Shown here piece by piece: positions 52,784 to 61,088 of a stretch of 64,000 bases of DNA (position 1 is its first letter; each line of letters starts with the position of its first letter). The DNA comes from Clostridium culturomicium. GTDB lineage: Bacteria; Bacillota; Clostridia; Clostridiales; Clostridiaceae. The notes under the pieces are model-generated. The model was not told where the DNA came from and searched no databases. It saw only the letters and a list, made by a program, of their open reading frames with translations. Both the position numbers and the translations under genes were made by a program. The DNA is taken from positions 1,579,504 through 1,643,503 of the forward strand of contig NZ_CCXK01000017.1 in NCBI RefSeq assembly GCF_000821305.1, in the 5' to 3' direction.

Positions 52784-52957
52784 TTGCACCATATTCATAG
52801 ATAGCTAGTCTATGCACCACGTGCAGTCTTAAAGTAGTCAGTCTATGCACCACATGCATATACCTTGCAACATATTCATAGACTTAAGCCATTGATATGA
52901 CTGGGTTTATGACATCTTCTCCCTCTAAAATTAGTCTATGCACCACGTGCAGACTAA
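52784..52957. repeat. Iteron-like hairpin repeats (AGTCTATGCACCACGTGCA family)
   Basis: AGTCTATGCACCACRTGCA occurs at 52807-52829, 52840-52859 and 52931-52957. Two related sites (TTGCAMCATATTCATAGA; near 52784-52801 and 52865-52882) carry the shared GTCTATG-like core in the opposite orientation. Each main copy contains a short stem of the TGCAC-CAC-GTGCA type; the third has extended arms (TTAGTC/GACTAA). The 370-base stretch 52756-53127 has no protein gene. It could be the phage origin, an operator array or structured RNA. Confidence 0.7.
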
Positions 52958-53127
52958 CTATATGTATTATAGTATATAGCAAATATAAAATTTGCTATAT
53001 AACTAGATGAATATAGATTTAGAAGAATCATGTTATTGATTATTTTGTATAGTCCAAAAAACTTAGCTTTTTGGGAAAGCAGTTTTTGTCCTATACAAAT
53101 ATACTTGCTCTGTCTTTTAGCTTTAGT

Positions 53128-53274
53128 TTAAGAAAGCTTTCTTTTATTCATTAATGGCCTTATATGATTCTTGTACAAAGCTGTTAATGAAGCTGATATT
53201 ATTATCACCCCTATGCTGGCTCTATTTAAAGCAGGCTCGCTGTTTAAGCTTGTTATGTAAAAATACTCATACAT
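53128..53274 (-). CDS. Possible small membrane protein, 48 residues
   Basis: The frame starts MYEYFYITSLNSEPALNRAS, has one hydrophobic helix (about residues 21-34, IGVIIISASLTALY) and ends with a basic tail (HIRPLMNKRKLS). A GGAG lies 11 bases upstream. Topology and composition look protein-like, but there is no homology I recognise. Bases 53275-53676 beyond it hold only the promoter of the next gene and an unusually G/C-rich patch near 53371-53392. Confidence 0.42.
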   Translation of the reverse strand: MYEYFYITSLNSEPALNRASIGVIIISASLTALYKNHIRPLMNKRKLS

Positions 53275-53613
53275 GATTCTTAAAGCTCCATAGCGAAGCC
53301 CTGGGGTCGATATATAAAAATACCCGATACACTTTCATGATTGTGAAACAAAATGAAGTAGATCACCGCCCGCCCCACCAATGCAACAAAACTGTATTAT
53401 ATGCGTATAATTCGCTCTCACAGCCTCGCTATTACAATTTGACTGTCTAATATGTATATTTTCGCATTTATATATGAACTTGCTCTTAGAACGCATTTTA
53501 AAGAGATATCCATTCTTACTTCAAAAATTGAGGATTATTTCAAAATAACTAGAAAAATATACATTTAACGTTTTTATTCACGTTAGGCAGTCATATTGAA
53601 AGAATATCCTGGT

Positions 53614-53643
53614 TTGAAAAAGAATATTTTACTATGATAGTAT
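53614..53643 (+). promoter_or_regulatory. Promoter of the acidic 178-residue protein gene
   Basis: TTGAAA and TAGTAT are separated by 18 bases, followed by GAGGAG just before the start codon at 53677. Confidence 0.6.
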
Positions 53644-53676
53644 ATTTTTACACCAAACATATGAGGAGCGATTAAA

Positions 53677-54213
53677 ATGAATGAAGTAAATGTAAATGTA
53701 GGAGATGTTCTTTGGGTAATCAGAACTAGACTTGTAGGGAAGGATGAGTATTATTACACAGAGCCAATATGTGTAGATGAATTAGATGAAGATTACATTA
53801 TTGTGCATGAGGGATGTGAGGAGGAATTTGAAGGCTTTTATCCAGTGTATTATGAATTAGATAAAGAATGTTTTAAACTTAGAACTGACGCAGAGAATAA
53901 GATAATGCAAATGTATAAAGAAGATTACAATAAAGATAGAGTTTGGTATGTAGAGATTTCCAGTTTAAATGAAAATGAAAAAACAGCTTGGATTTCTGAT
54001 ACTGGTAAAATACTATCTAGAATAAATGAAAATGAGGTCTTAATAGCTTCAGATTATTGGGCAGATGAAATACCTCCATTCAAAGGCACATTGGGTGAAG
54101 ATACTTTTCTTAATTTAGAGGAAGCTCAACAAAAAGCAGCTGAATATAATAAAACTTTTAAGTGGCAAGGATTTTCAATAGATGAAAGTTTCTTCGAGTG
54201 GCAAGTTTGCTAA
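53677..54213 (+). CDS. Strongly acidic protein of unknown function
   Basis: The 178-residue soluble protein begins MNEVNVNVGDVLWVIRTRL. By my count it has 40 Asp/Glu against 17 Lys/Arg, a net charge near -23, with clusters such as VDELDEDYIIVHEGCEEE. I recognise no family. GAGGAG precedes the ATG and it has its own promoter. It lies beside the type ISP restriction enzyme, facing it. Acidic DNA-mimic anti-restriction proteins have this composition, but so do many others; the role is open. Confidence 0.75.
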   Translation: MNEVNVNVGDVLWVIRTRLVGKDEYYYTEPICVDELDEDYIIVHEGCEEEFEGFYPVYYELDKECFKLRTDAENKIMQMYKEDYNKDRVWYVEISSLNENEKTAWISDTGKILSRINENEVLIASDYWADEIPPFKGTLGEDTFLNLEEAQQKAAEYNKTFKWQGFSIDESFFEWQVC

Positions 54214-54356
54214 ATTAAAACTAATATATAATGAAGATAAATAAAATAATATAAGTGAAGATAAGTGGGAGTAGCATAGTCTAGTCCTTTAATTTTTTGC
54301 TTAACCCCCTCTCTTGAGCATATATAGCCCATATTGGGAGTCCCCCAAAATTATTC

Positions 54357-54391
54357 ATAAAAAAGACCTATACAGTAAAACTGTATAAGTC
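54357..54391 (-). terminator. Terminator of the type ISP gene
   Basis: A 12-bp stem with one wobble (arms 54365-54376 and 54380-54391) is followed by T6 on the minus strand, just after the stop codon at 54401. Confidence 0.92.
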
Positions 54392-54400
54392 CTTATCTCT

Positions 54401-57400
54401 TTATTCAAAGTCTAATTTGGGAAGTGAATTAACTATATCTACTGTTTGTACAGATACATTAATTACTCTTAATAGCAGATTAAATATATATTTATCATCG
54501 CCTACTTCTTTACACCAATCATTAGGATCATTTTTAATACCACTCTTTTTATCAATATCTAATTGATATCTCTCAATTATCCATTCAATAGCTGATTTTC
54601 CATTAATAATGTACTCATATGCCTTCTCAGGTATATTACTTATAGTTATATATGGATTATAAATAATACATGATTTATCAATTTGCTTATTCTTCTTGTT
54701 AAACTTCATTTTTTGTACAAAATAATCCTCTTTATAATATGTTACTGTTACTTTATCATAAATAGGTATCTCTTCATAATTAACATGCAAATCAGCTAAC
54801 TTTTCACCTAATTTACTGAATGCACTAAAATTATCATAAGAATCTACCAATGGTATTCTTGACAATGATTTTTTTAAATCTGATTCAAAAGTATTTCTAT
54901 AATCACTTGAGTGCAATATGCCATATACATAATAAAATATATTTTCTTTAGATATATCCTTTGTTTTATATTTTTTTTGACATTGCTTTAATATATAATC
55001 CGATATACCATCATGTCTAACTATTCTATTTTCACCATTGATGTTGAACAAATCGACTTCTGAAACTTCTTCATACCAATATAAAGGAAAACTCTGTGTG
55101 TGAAATAAGGTATCAAAATTAGGTATTATATTAGTCATTAGACATGAAAATGGCTTACTATTCCCTACACCACTAGTCATTATTGCTATATTCTTATCTT
55201 TAAATACCTTATCATTTTTATAAACACATTCATTAAACTCTCTTGTATAATACAATACCTGTTTTTGATAAGGTCGGTATTGTCCTATTGTAATGTTATT
55301 TTTATTTAACTTCTTTTCTTTTAGTGTTTTCATAGAGTTTAATAGTCCTCTTGACCAACTAATTTTTGTCAAATCTGCTGTAACATTATCCTTAAATGAA
55401 AAATTTTTAATATTACCATTGTAATCATTTTTTATTCTATTCTCGCACCTACTAATTTCATAATTATAAGTTGAAATTGTAGATTCCATATTATTAATCA
55501 AACCATTATAACTAAAATTATAAACCCATTTATCTCTAGATGTAACAACTCCACTAGTGTTTATTGTAAAAAAAGACTTCTCATCCCCTGCTATTGCTAT
55601 AAAATCTTTATATTTATTTTGACATTTATTTATCCAATCATTATTATCATCAGGATAAATTTTCTTCCACTCTATATTACCAACATCATGATTATTTTTA
55701 ATAATATTTAGCTTTTCATTTCTAGTCAAGTAATCTCCTATATCACAATAATTTACATAGCCATCATTCTTTTTATCGGGATTTTTCACTAAGCAAGTAA
55801 TTGCAACAGGAGTCCTTGTACCTTGGCCAAAAACACTATCTTTTTCTTTTTTACGTTGTTCTCCTGTTGTTCTAGCATTTCCTCTGAGATTAAATACATA
55901 TATAGATGTGAATTCATCAATTAAACATTTTCTAAAACCAGAAGAAGCCTTTCCATCAATAAAAGATCCATTTGTTATAAATCCTATAATTCCTTTATCT
56001 ACAATTCTATCACTAGACCACCTAAAAGCTTTAATATATGCATCATATAATGCTTTATTCATGCTTGATGTTGAATTTAACACATATGTTTCAGCAATTC
56101 TCTTGTCAAGTTTAGGGTATTTTATATTCTGAGCATTATCATTCTGACTTTTTTGCCCTACAGAGTATGGAGGATTACCGATACAAACAGTTATAGGTAA
56201 ATCTCTTTGTTTTTTTGCACGCTCACTATTGATAGGTAATATCTCTTCATATATTTTTCTTGTAAATTCATCTTCTTCCCAATCCTCATATAATTGAAAA
56301 GTATCTGTTAATACAATACCATTAAACGGCACATACTCATTAATTCCCATTACATGATGAAACGCTTCTTCAATATTTATTGCAGCTATATAATATGCAA
56401 GTAAAACTATTTCATTTGCATGAATTTCATTTGTATATTTGTAAATCAAATTATTTTGATTTATAATTCCACTTTGTATAAGTCTAACAATAAAAGTTCC
56501 TGTGCCTGTGAATCCATCTATAATATGAACCCCTTTATCAGAAAGTGTTTTGCCAAACTCTTGTTGTAGTAATGATTCTACGCTATTAATTATGAAGTCA
56601 ACACACTCTGTAGGTGTATACACAATACCTAACTTTTCAACTTCTTTTGGCAATGCTGTTTTAAAAAATTTTTCATATAGCTCTATTACTATTTTTTGTT
56701 TACCTTCATAATTATCTATGTCTGCAGCTCTATCTCTAACGCTTTTATAAAATCTTTGAAGAGTAATTTTTTCTGCATCAAGTGACTTACTATCAAGTAT
56801 ATCCATCATTTTCTGCATAGTTTTAGATACAGGATTACTTTTGACAAATTCATATCCTTCAAATAAGGCATCAAAAACAGGTTTTGTAATCATATGCTGT
56901 GCTAACATCTCAATTGCATCTTCTTTAGATATTGAGGAATTTATATTTTGCTTTAGTCCTAAAACAAAATCATTAAAAATTTTATCTATCTTTGAATCAT
57001 GTTGTTCTAGTAACATATTAATTCTTCTAATATGCGTTTTTGAAATTTCTGCGACATCTTTTGCCCATGATTCCCAATACATCCTTGTTCCAACTTTTTT
57101 AACCATTTTTGCATATATTGCATCTCTCCAATTGTCAAGACCATGTAGATTAAATGCAAGTTGAACTGCGGTGTTACCACTATTGGAAGTTTGAGTTTGA
57201 CCGTTATCATTGTCTTGTTGTTTACTTTTACCAACTCCAATAACTCCAATTTGATCTGGCTTTTTCTTATTTAATTCTATTTTATTAATTGTATTATTAA
57301 ATCTATCATCATGGGCTCTTAGTGCCTGTAATACAGACCATACAATTCTATAATTATCATTACTATCAAGTGCATCCTCTGGACTTTCAGTTGGAGGTAT

Positions 57401-59221
57401 AACTATTGGTAGCATAACATATCCATACTGTTTTCCTGGTGATTTCCTCATAACACGTCCTACTGATTGTATAATATCAACCATACTACTTCGAGGATTC
57501 AAAAACATTACAGCATCAAGTGCTGGTACGTTAACACCTTCTGATAGACACCTTGCATTTGTTAATATTCTACATGTGTTCTCTTCACTATCCTCTTTTA
57601 ACCAATTTATTTTTTCCTTCTTTTCAAGTGCATTAAATGAACCATCAACATGTTGTATTTCAATATTAACTAAACTTTCAGCTTCTTTCGGATTATTGCC
57701 TCTTATATGCTCTTGAATTACATTAAACATCTCTACCAATCTTTTAGAATCTTTAATTTGATTGCAAAATGCTACCGCTCTTTTCATTGGATATGGGTCC
57801 ACCTTAAAACTATCATCTTCACTTTCTATAGATTTTTTAGATAAGCCATTCCAGCAACCCATTATTTTTACTGAATCATTCATTTTTAATTCATGATTTT
57901 TATCCATGAGTAAAGTTTGAAGTTCTAATTCTACATATCCTTGATCAATTGCTAATACAAGAACTTTGTAGTCAGTTAATAAATTATCCGCAACTGCATC
58001 ACTAAAAGTTAAATTATGAAATTCTGGACCATATTTCTCTTCATTATCCATTGAACACAATTCTGCATTAATATCTTTAGCCTTATTTTTAACATTATCT
58101 CCAAAAATTCTTGGAGTAGCAGTCATATATAATCTTTTGTCAGCTTGTATGAAATTATTATCATGAACCTTAACAAAATAACTTTCATCACTGTCCCCTA
58201 AAGTAACTCCTGTTGTTCTATGGGCTTCATCACAAACTACAATATCAAATTTAATTTTAGATCTCTTCTGCAATTCTGATACAACATCTATTGATTGATA
58301 TGTTGAGAAAATAAAATGCATATTATTTCCAATATTCTCAATATTATTAACATAGTTATATAATCTATTTACATCTGTAGTTGATGGAATACCTAAATCA
58401 ACTGCATTTTCACCTTTTGATGCCTTATTATCACTACATACTACAAGTGCATCATATGTGTAATTACATTGTGCAGTCCACTCACTCATTGTTTGGTTAA
58501 TAAGTGCAATTGATGGAACAAGAAATAATACTGTACCTTTACCATTAAGAAGTTCTTCAACTATCCTAAGACTTGTAAATGTTTTTCCAGTACCACAAGC
58601 CATTATCAATTTTCCTCTATCATTATTTTTAAATCCTTCTATTACATCATCTATTGCTTTTCTTTGATGTGGTTTTGGCTTGTATTTCTCTTTTAATTGA
58701 ATCTCATTATTTATAGAAAATTTCTTCCAATCAATTTCTGATTCTAATAAATCTACCATACCAATTCTTCTAACTGGAGGATTTTGATCTATAAGTACAT
58801 CCTCTGCATTCTTACTATATTTATCAGTAGTTGAAATTATAAATCTAAATGAATATGAAGTCTTAACTCCATCCACATTAAAAGATTTAGATGATGTAGC
58901 TAAAAAAGTATCAACATCTGCTTTAGATATTGAATAATCCTCATCATAAAATTTGCACTGTATAGCCCAAAATTCTCCTTGATATGTCTTTGCAACAAGG
59001 TCTATTCCTGTATCCCCTACCGCATTCCTATAAGGGAACTCTTTCCATGTCCAAACTTGCTCTATATAAGATGAATATTTAGGTTCAATTAGTAAATAAC
59101 TTTTTATTAACTGTTCAAAGCTTGTCCCTTTATCTCTTTGATTTTTGTATAATTCTTTAAACTGTTCTAACAACCCATTTACTGTAGTGTAATCATACAC
59201 TCGCTTTTGTACCGCTTCCAT
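54401..59221 (-). CDS. Type ISP single-chain restriction-modification enzyme
   Basis: The chain of about 1606 residues carries a whole restriction system. An N-terminal Mrr-like nuclease has TGIDLVAKTYQGEFWAIQCK (Asp74, Lys90). A superfamily 2 helicase/translocase follows with Walker A ACGTGKT, Walker B VVCDEAHR and a later QSVGRVMRKSPG. An N6-adenine methyltransferase has FTGTGTFIVRLI and GNPPYSVGQ. A target-recognition domain fills the last ~500 residues. This is the LlaBIII-like order. The ATG at 59221 is preferred because a G5 run lies just before it; a longer frame starts at 59233. It is monocistronic, next to the integrase, a typical cargo position. Confidence 0.93.
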   Translation of the reverse strand: MEAVQKRVYDYTTVNGLLEQFKELYKNQRDKGTSFEQLIKSYLLIEPKYSSYIEQVWTWKEFPYRNAVGDTGIDLVAKTYQGEFWAIQCKFYDEDYSISKADVDTFLATSSKSFNVDGVKTSYSFRFIISTTDKYSKNAEDVLIDQNPPVRRIGMVDLLESEIDWKKFSINNEIQLKEKYKPKPHQRKAIDDVIEGFKNNDRGKLIMACGTGKTFTSLRIVEELLNGKGTVLFLVPSIALINQTMSEWTAQCNYTYDALVVCSDNKASKGENAVDLGIPSTTDVNRLYNYVNNIENIGNNMHFIFSTYQSIDVVSELQKRSKIKFDIVVCDEAHRTTGVTLGDSDESYFVKVHDNNFIQADKRLYMTATPRIFGDNVKNKAKDINAELCSMDNEEKYGPEFHNLTFSDAVADNLLTDYKVLVLAIDQGYVELELQTLLMDKNHELKMNDSVKIMGCWNGLSKKSIESEDDSFKVDPYPMKRAVAFCNQIKDSKRLVEMFNVIQEHIRGNNPKEAESLVNIEIQHVDGSFNALEKKEKINWLKEDSEENTCRILTNARCLSEGVNVPALDAVMFLNPRSSMVDIIQSVGRVMRKSPGKQYGYVMLPIVIPPTESPEDALDSNDNYRIVWSVLQALRAHDDRFNNTINKIELNKKKPDQIGVIGVGKSKQQDNDNGQTQTSNSGNTAVQLAFNLHGLDNWRDAIYAKMVKKVGTRMYWESWAKDVAEISKTHIRRINMLLEQHDSKIDKIFNDFVLGLKQNINSSISKEDAIEMLAQHMITKPVFDALFEGYEFVKSNPVSKTMQKMMDILDSKSLDAEKITLQRFYKSVRDRAADIDNYEGKQKIVIELYEKFFKTALPKEVEKLGIVYTPTECVDFIINSVESLLQQEFGKTLSDKGVHIIDGFTGTGTFIVRLIQSGIINQNNLIYKYTNEIHANEIVLLAYYIAAINIEEAFHHVMGINEYVPFNGIVLTDTFQLYEDWEEDEFTRKIYEEILPINSERAKKQRDLPITVCIGNPPYSVGQKSQNDNAQNIKYPKLDKRIAETYVLNSTSSMNKALYDAYIKAFRWSSDRIVDKGIIGFITNGSFIDGKASSGFRKCLIDEFTSIYVFNLRGNARTTGEQRKKEKDSVFGQGTRTPVAITCLVKNPDKKNDGYVNYCDIGDYLTRNEKLNIIKNNHDVGNIEWKKIYPDDNNDWINKCQNKYKDFIAIAGDEKSFFTINTSGVVTSRDKWVYNFSYNGLINNMESTISTYNYEISRCENRIKNDYNGNIKNFSFKDNVTADLTKISWSRGLLNSMKTLKEKKLNKNNITIGQYRPYQKQVLYYTREFNECVYKNDKVFKDKNIAIMTSGVGNSKPFSCLMTNIIPNFDTLFHTQSFPLYWYEEVSEVDLFNINGENRIVRHDGISDYILKQCQKKYKTKDISKENIFYYVYGILHSSDYRNTFESDLKKSLSRIPLVDSYDNFSAFSKLGEKLADLHVNYEEIPIYDKVTVTYYKEDYFVQKMKFNKKNKQIDKSCIIYNPYITISNIPEKAYEYIINGKSAIEWIIERYQLDIDKKSGIKNDPNDWCKEVGDDKYIFNLLLRVINVSVQTVDIVNSLPKLDFE

Positions 59222-59424
59222 AACAACCCCCATAAATATCCCATTTGTATAATTTAAACAATATAACTCAAAACTTTACATATATGTATATTATATATTA
59301 TACAGTATTTATAATCCATGTTTTTATATTTTTGTATATTATATATATGCAAAGTTGTTTTTATAACTTTTTTTGGATATATATATGTGTTACAATATTT
59401 TCATAATATTGAAGGAGGTATTAT

Positions 59425-60612
59425 ATGGGTAGACAATCCAAAGGAAGTGGAACATGGCAAAAGGAAGTAAGGAAAGGAGGTAAAACATATTATAAGTACA
59501 CCTGTGTGATAGGTAAGAATGAAAACGGTACTTCTAAGCGGAAAACATTCTGTGGCTATACTAAACAAGAATGTATTCAAAAATATAAAGACTTTACAGC
59601 AGAAGCATTAAATGAGTTTGATTATAGAGATAAAGAGATAACTGTTCAAGATTGGTTTTATCACTGGCTCTTTAACATTAAGGCTATAACAATTAAGCCT
59701 GACACCATTGAGCGATATGAGGGTATCTATAGAAAATATATCCGAAATTCATCTCTGGGAAGAATGAAGCTAATAGATGTACGTCAGCAAGATGTACTTG
59801 ATTATTTTAAGGAGCTTACTATGATAGGATCTAGCGACAATAACAATATGGTTATTAAGAAAGCTTTAGCAACATCTGCTAATGAAGCTATCATCCAAGA
59901 ATATTTGAACAGGAATTATTTCGCACTTACTAAGCTACCTAAACCAGTTCCAAAAGATAGAATAAAAGTATTCACAAAAAAGGAGCAGGAATTTCTTATA
60001 CAATATGTAAGAGATACTAACCATCCTTTAAAAATGGTTATAATCTTCGACTTTGCTACTGGCCTCAGACAAGGTGAATTGCTAGCTCTAAAATGGAGCG
60101 ATATAAACTTATCCCAAGGTAAGGTAGCCATCAATAAGACAATGCGAAAAGTAGCTCGGATTAATCCAAAGACATTGGCAAGAACTACCGAGAATATTAT
60201 CCAAAATCCAAAGACTCCTACGTCTAAAGGAGAAGTATCTATTCCAAGTGAGGTTGTTAAGGAAATGAAACAATATAGAAAAGAGCAACTTGCTATGATT
60301 AAAAAGGACAAAAACATGAAGGATAACGGAATTGTATTCCCTAATTTTGAAGGTGAGTATTCTGACGCAAATTATCTGAATAAAAGATATGCAAAGTTAT
60401 TAAAAGAAGCTGGACTTGAGCATAGAGGTTTTCATGCAATAAGACACTCATTTGCAACCAGACTCTATGAAGCTGGAGTTGATGATAGAACTATCCAAAT
60501 GTTAATGCGACACAAAGATATATCTACCACAATGAATATTTATGTAAACATCTCGAAGGAACATCAATTTAATTCGGTGAATAAGTTAAACAACCTATTT
60601 TCAAAAAACTAG
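59425..60612 (+). CDS. int: Tyrosine-type site-specific integrase
   Basis: The 395-residue recombinase has an N-terminal arm-DNA-binding domain (about residues 1-60, QKEVRKGGKTYYKYTCVIG), a SAM-like core-binding domain (about residues 70-170) and the catalytic domain with Arg215, His337, Arg340, His363 and nucleophile Tyr373. It inserts the phage at selC. GAAGGAGG precedes the start. It ends about 120 bases before attR and is convergent with selC. No excisionase gene is recognised beside it. Confidence 0.96.
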   Translation: MGRQSKGSGTWQKEVRKGGKTYYKYTCVIGKNENGTSKRKTFCGYTKQECIQKYKDFTAEALNEFDYRDKEITVQDWFYHWLFNIKAITIKPDTIERYEGIYRKYIRNSSLGRMKLIDVRQQDVLDYFKELTMIGSSDNNNMVIKKALATSANEAIIQEYLNRNYFALTKLPKPVPKDRIKVFTKKEQEFLIQYVRDTNHPLKMVIIFDFATGLRQGELLALKWSDINLSQGKVAINKTMRKVARINPKTLARTTENIIQNPKTPTSKGEVSIPSEVVKEMKQYRKEQLAMIKKDKNMKDNGIVFPNFEGEYSDANYLNKRYAKLLKEAGLEHRGFHAIRHSFATRLYEAGVDDRTIQMLMRHKDISTTMNIYVNISKEHQFNSVNKLNNLFSKN

Positions 60613-60647
60613 AAGCCACTCATGCAACTAATTTTTTTTTGCTACAA

Positions 60648-60694
60648 ATAAGCAACCTATAAACAACCTAAGCACTCGAACAAAAGTTGTTTAT
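60648..60694. repeat. Arm-type integrase sites (right end)
   Basis: ATAAGCAACC (60648-60657) and ATAAACAACC (60659-60668) are 11 bases apart, and an inverted copy ending in T lies at 60685-60694. They match the five copies beyond attL. Confidence 0.7.
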
Positions 60695-60706
60695 ATTCCT
60701 TAAAAA

Positions 60707-60723
60707 CTAGTCATATCAATGGC
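60707..60723 (-). repeat. Right copy of the inverted sequence around the attP core
   Basis: The complement of this 17-base segment reads GCCATTGATATGACTAG, close to 26139-26154. Its first 15 bases (GCCATTGATATGACT) occur again exactly at 52888-52902 within the hairpin-repeat region. Confidence 0.5.
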
Positions 60724-60730
60724 TCCCAGT

Positions 60731-60777
60731 CCTATCAATCTTTTGGCGGGAATATGTGAGAATCGAACTCACCCGTC
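60731..60777. repeat. attR: 47-bp direct repeat completing selC
   Basis: This copy of the att repeat supplies the 3' end of the intact tRNA-Sec gene, so insertion leaves the tRNA functional. Confidence 0.95.
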
Positions 60778-60840
60778 GTGGTCTTAGCACGGCAACTCGG
60801 TTTTGAAGACCGGCAGGCACACCAGCACCTATCTACTCCC
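60744..60840 (-). tRNA. selC: tRNA-Sec (anticodon UCA)
   Basis: The 97-base gene includes the encoded CCA. The acceptor GGGAGTA pairs with TATTCCC, the anticodon loop carries TCA at 60804-60806 read on the minus strand, and a long variable arm and T arm follow. These are the marks of bacterial selenocysteine tRNA. It follows selA and selB in the same direction. Its 3' 34 bases belong to the phage att repeat, but the sequence is unchanged. Confidence 0.97.
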
Positions 60841-60936
60841 ATAAGTTAGAATCGAAAATCCACACTGAAAATTTATGAAATAATAATCACAAACTCATAT
60901 GTGTGCATGTTTGATTCAATTATTTGTTATATTTAT

Positions 60937-60965
60937 ATTATAATATCCGATAACTGTAAAATCAA
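60937..60965 (-). promoter_or_regulatory. Probable selC promoter
   Basis: On the minus strand TTGATT and TATAAT are separated by exactly 17 bases, about 95 bases before the tRNA 5' end. The rest of the gap 60841-61032 is AT-rich and shows nothing else. Confidence 0.65.
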
Positions 60966-61024
60966 GTATTATATTTTATAATACTGAAATTTTTGTAGTT
61001 TTATATCATAAATTGCTAATTACA

Positions 61025-61051
61025 AAACGAAAGGAAGCCACCTTAGCTTCC
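61025..61051 (-). terminator. Hairpin downstream of selB
   Basis: GGAAGC and GCTTCC pair over 6 bp and are followed on the minus strand by TTTCGTTTTG. It would separate selB transcripts from selC. Confidence 0.65.
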
Positions 61052-61088
61052 CTCCATAATCTTTAATTTTTCATTCTCCATATTTCAT

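Larger units (their letters stand above)
26041..60777. mobile_element. Siphovirus-type prophage integrated in selC
   Basis: The element is bounded by the 47-bp att repeats and has an integrase at its right end. It encodes a complete late module: terminase, portal, scaffold, capsid, connectors, tail tube, tape measure, baseplate, fibre, amidase and holin. Accessory genes sit at both ends (PIN/zinc-ribbon at the left, type ISP restriction-modification at the right) and inside the tail module. All structural frames look intact, so the prophage may be inducible. No classical CI repressor, excisionase or replication polymerase was recognised. Confidence 0.96.

Noticed and set aside
52784..52957. 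CRISPR array
   Set aside because: Repeats are too few, irregularly spaced and in both orientations, and no cas gene is present.
57007..57249. 80-codon minus-strand frame
   Set aside because: It overlaps the type ISP gene in another frame, with no RBS.
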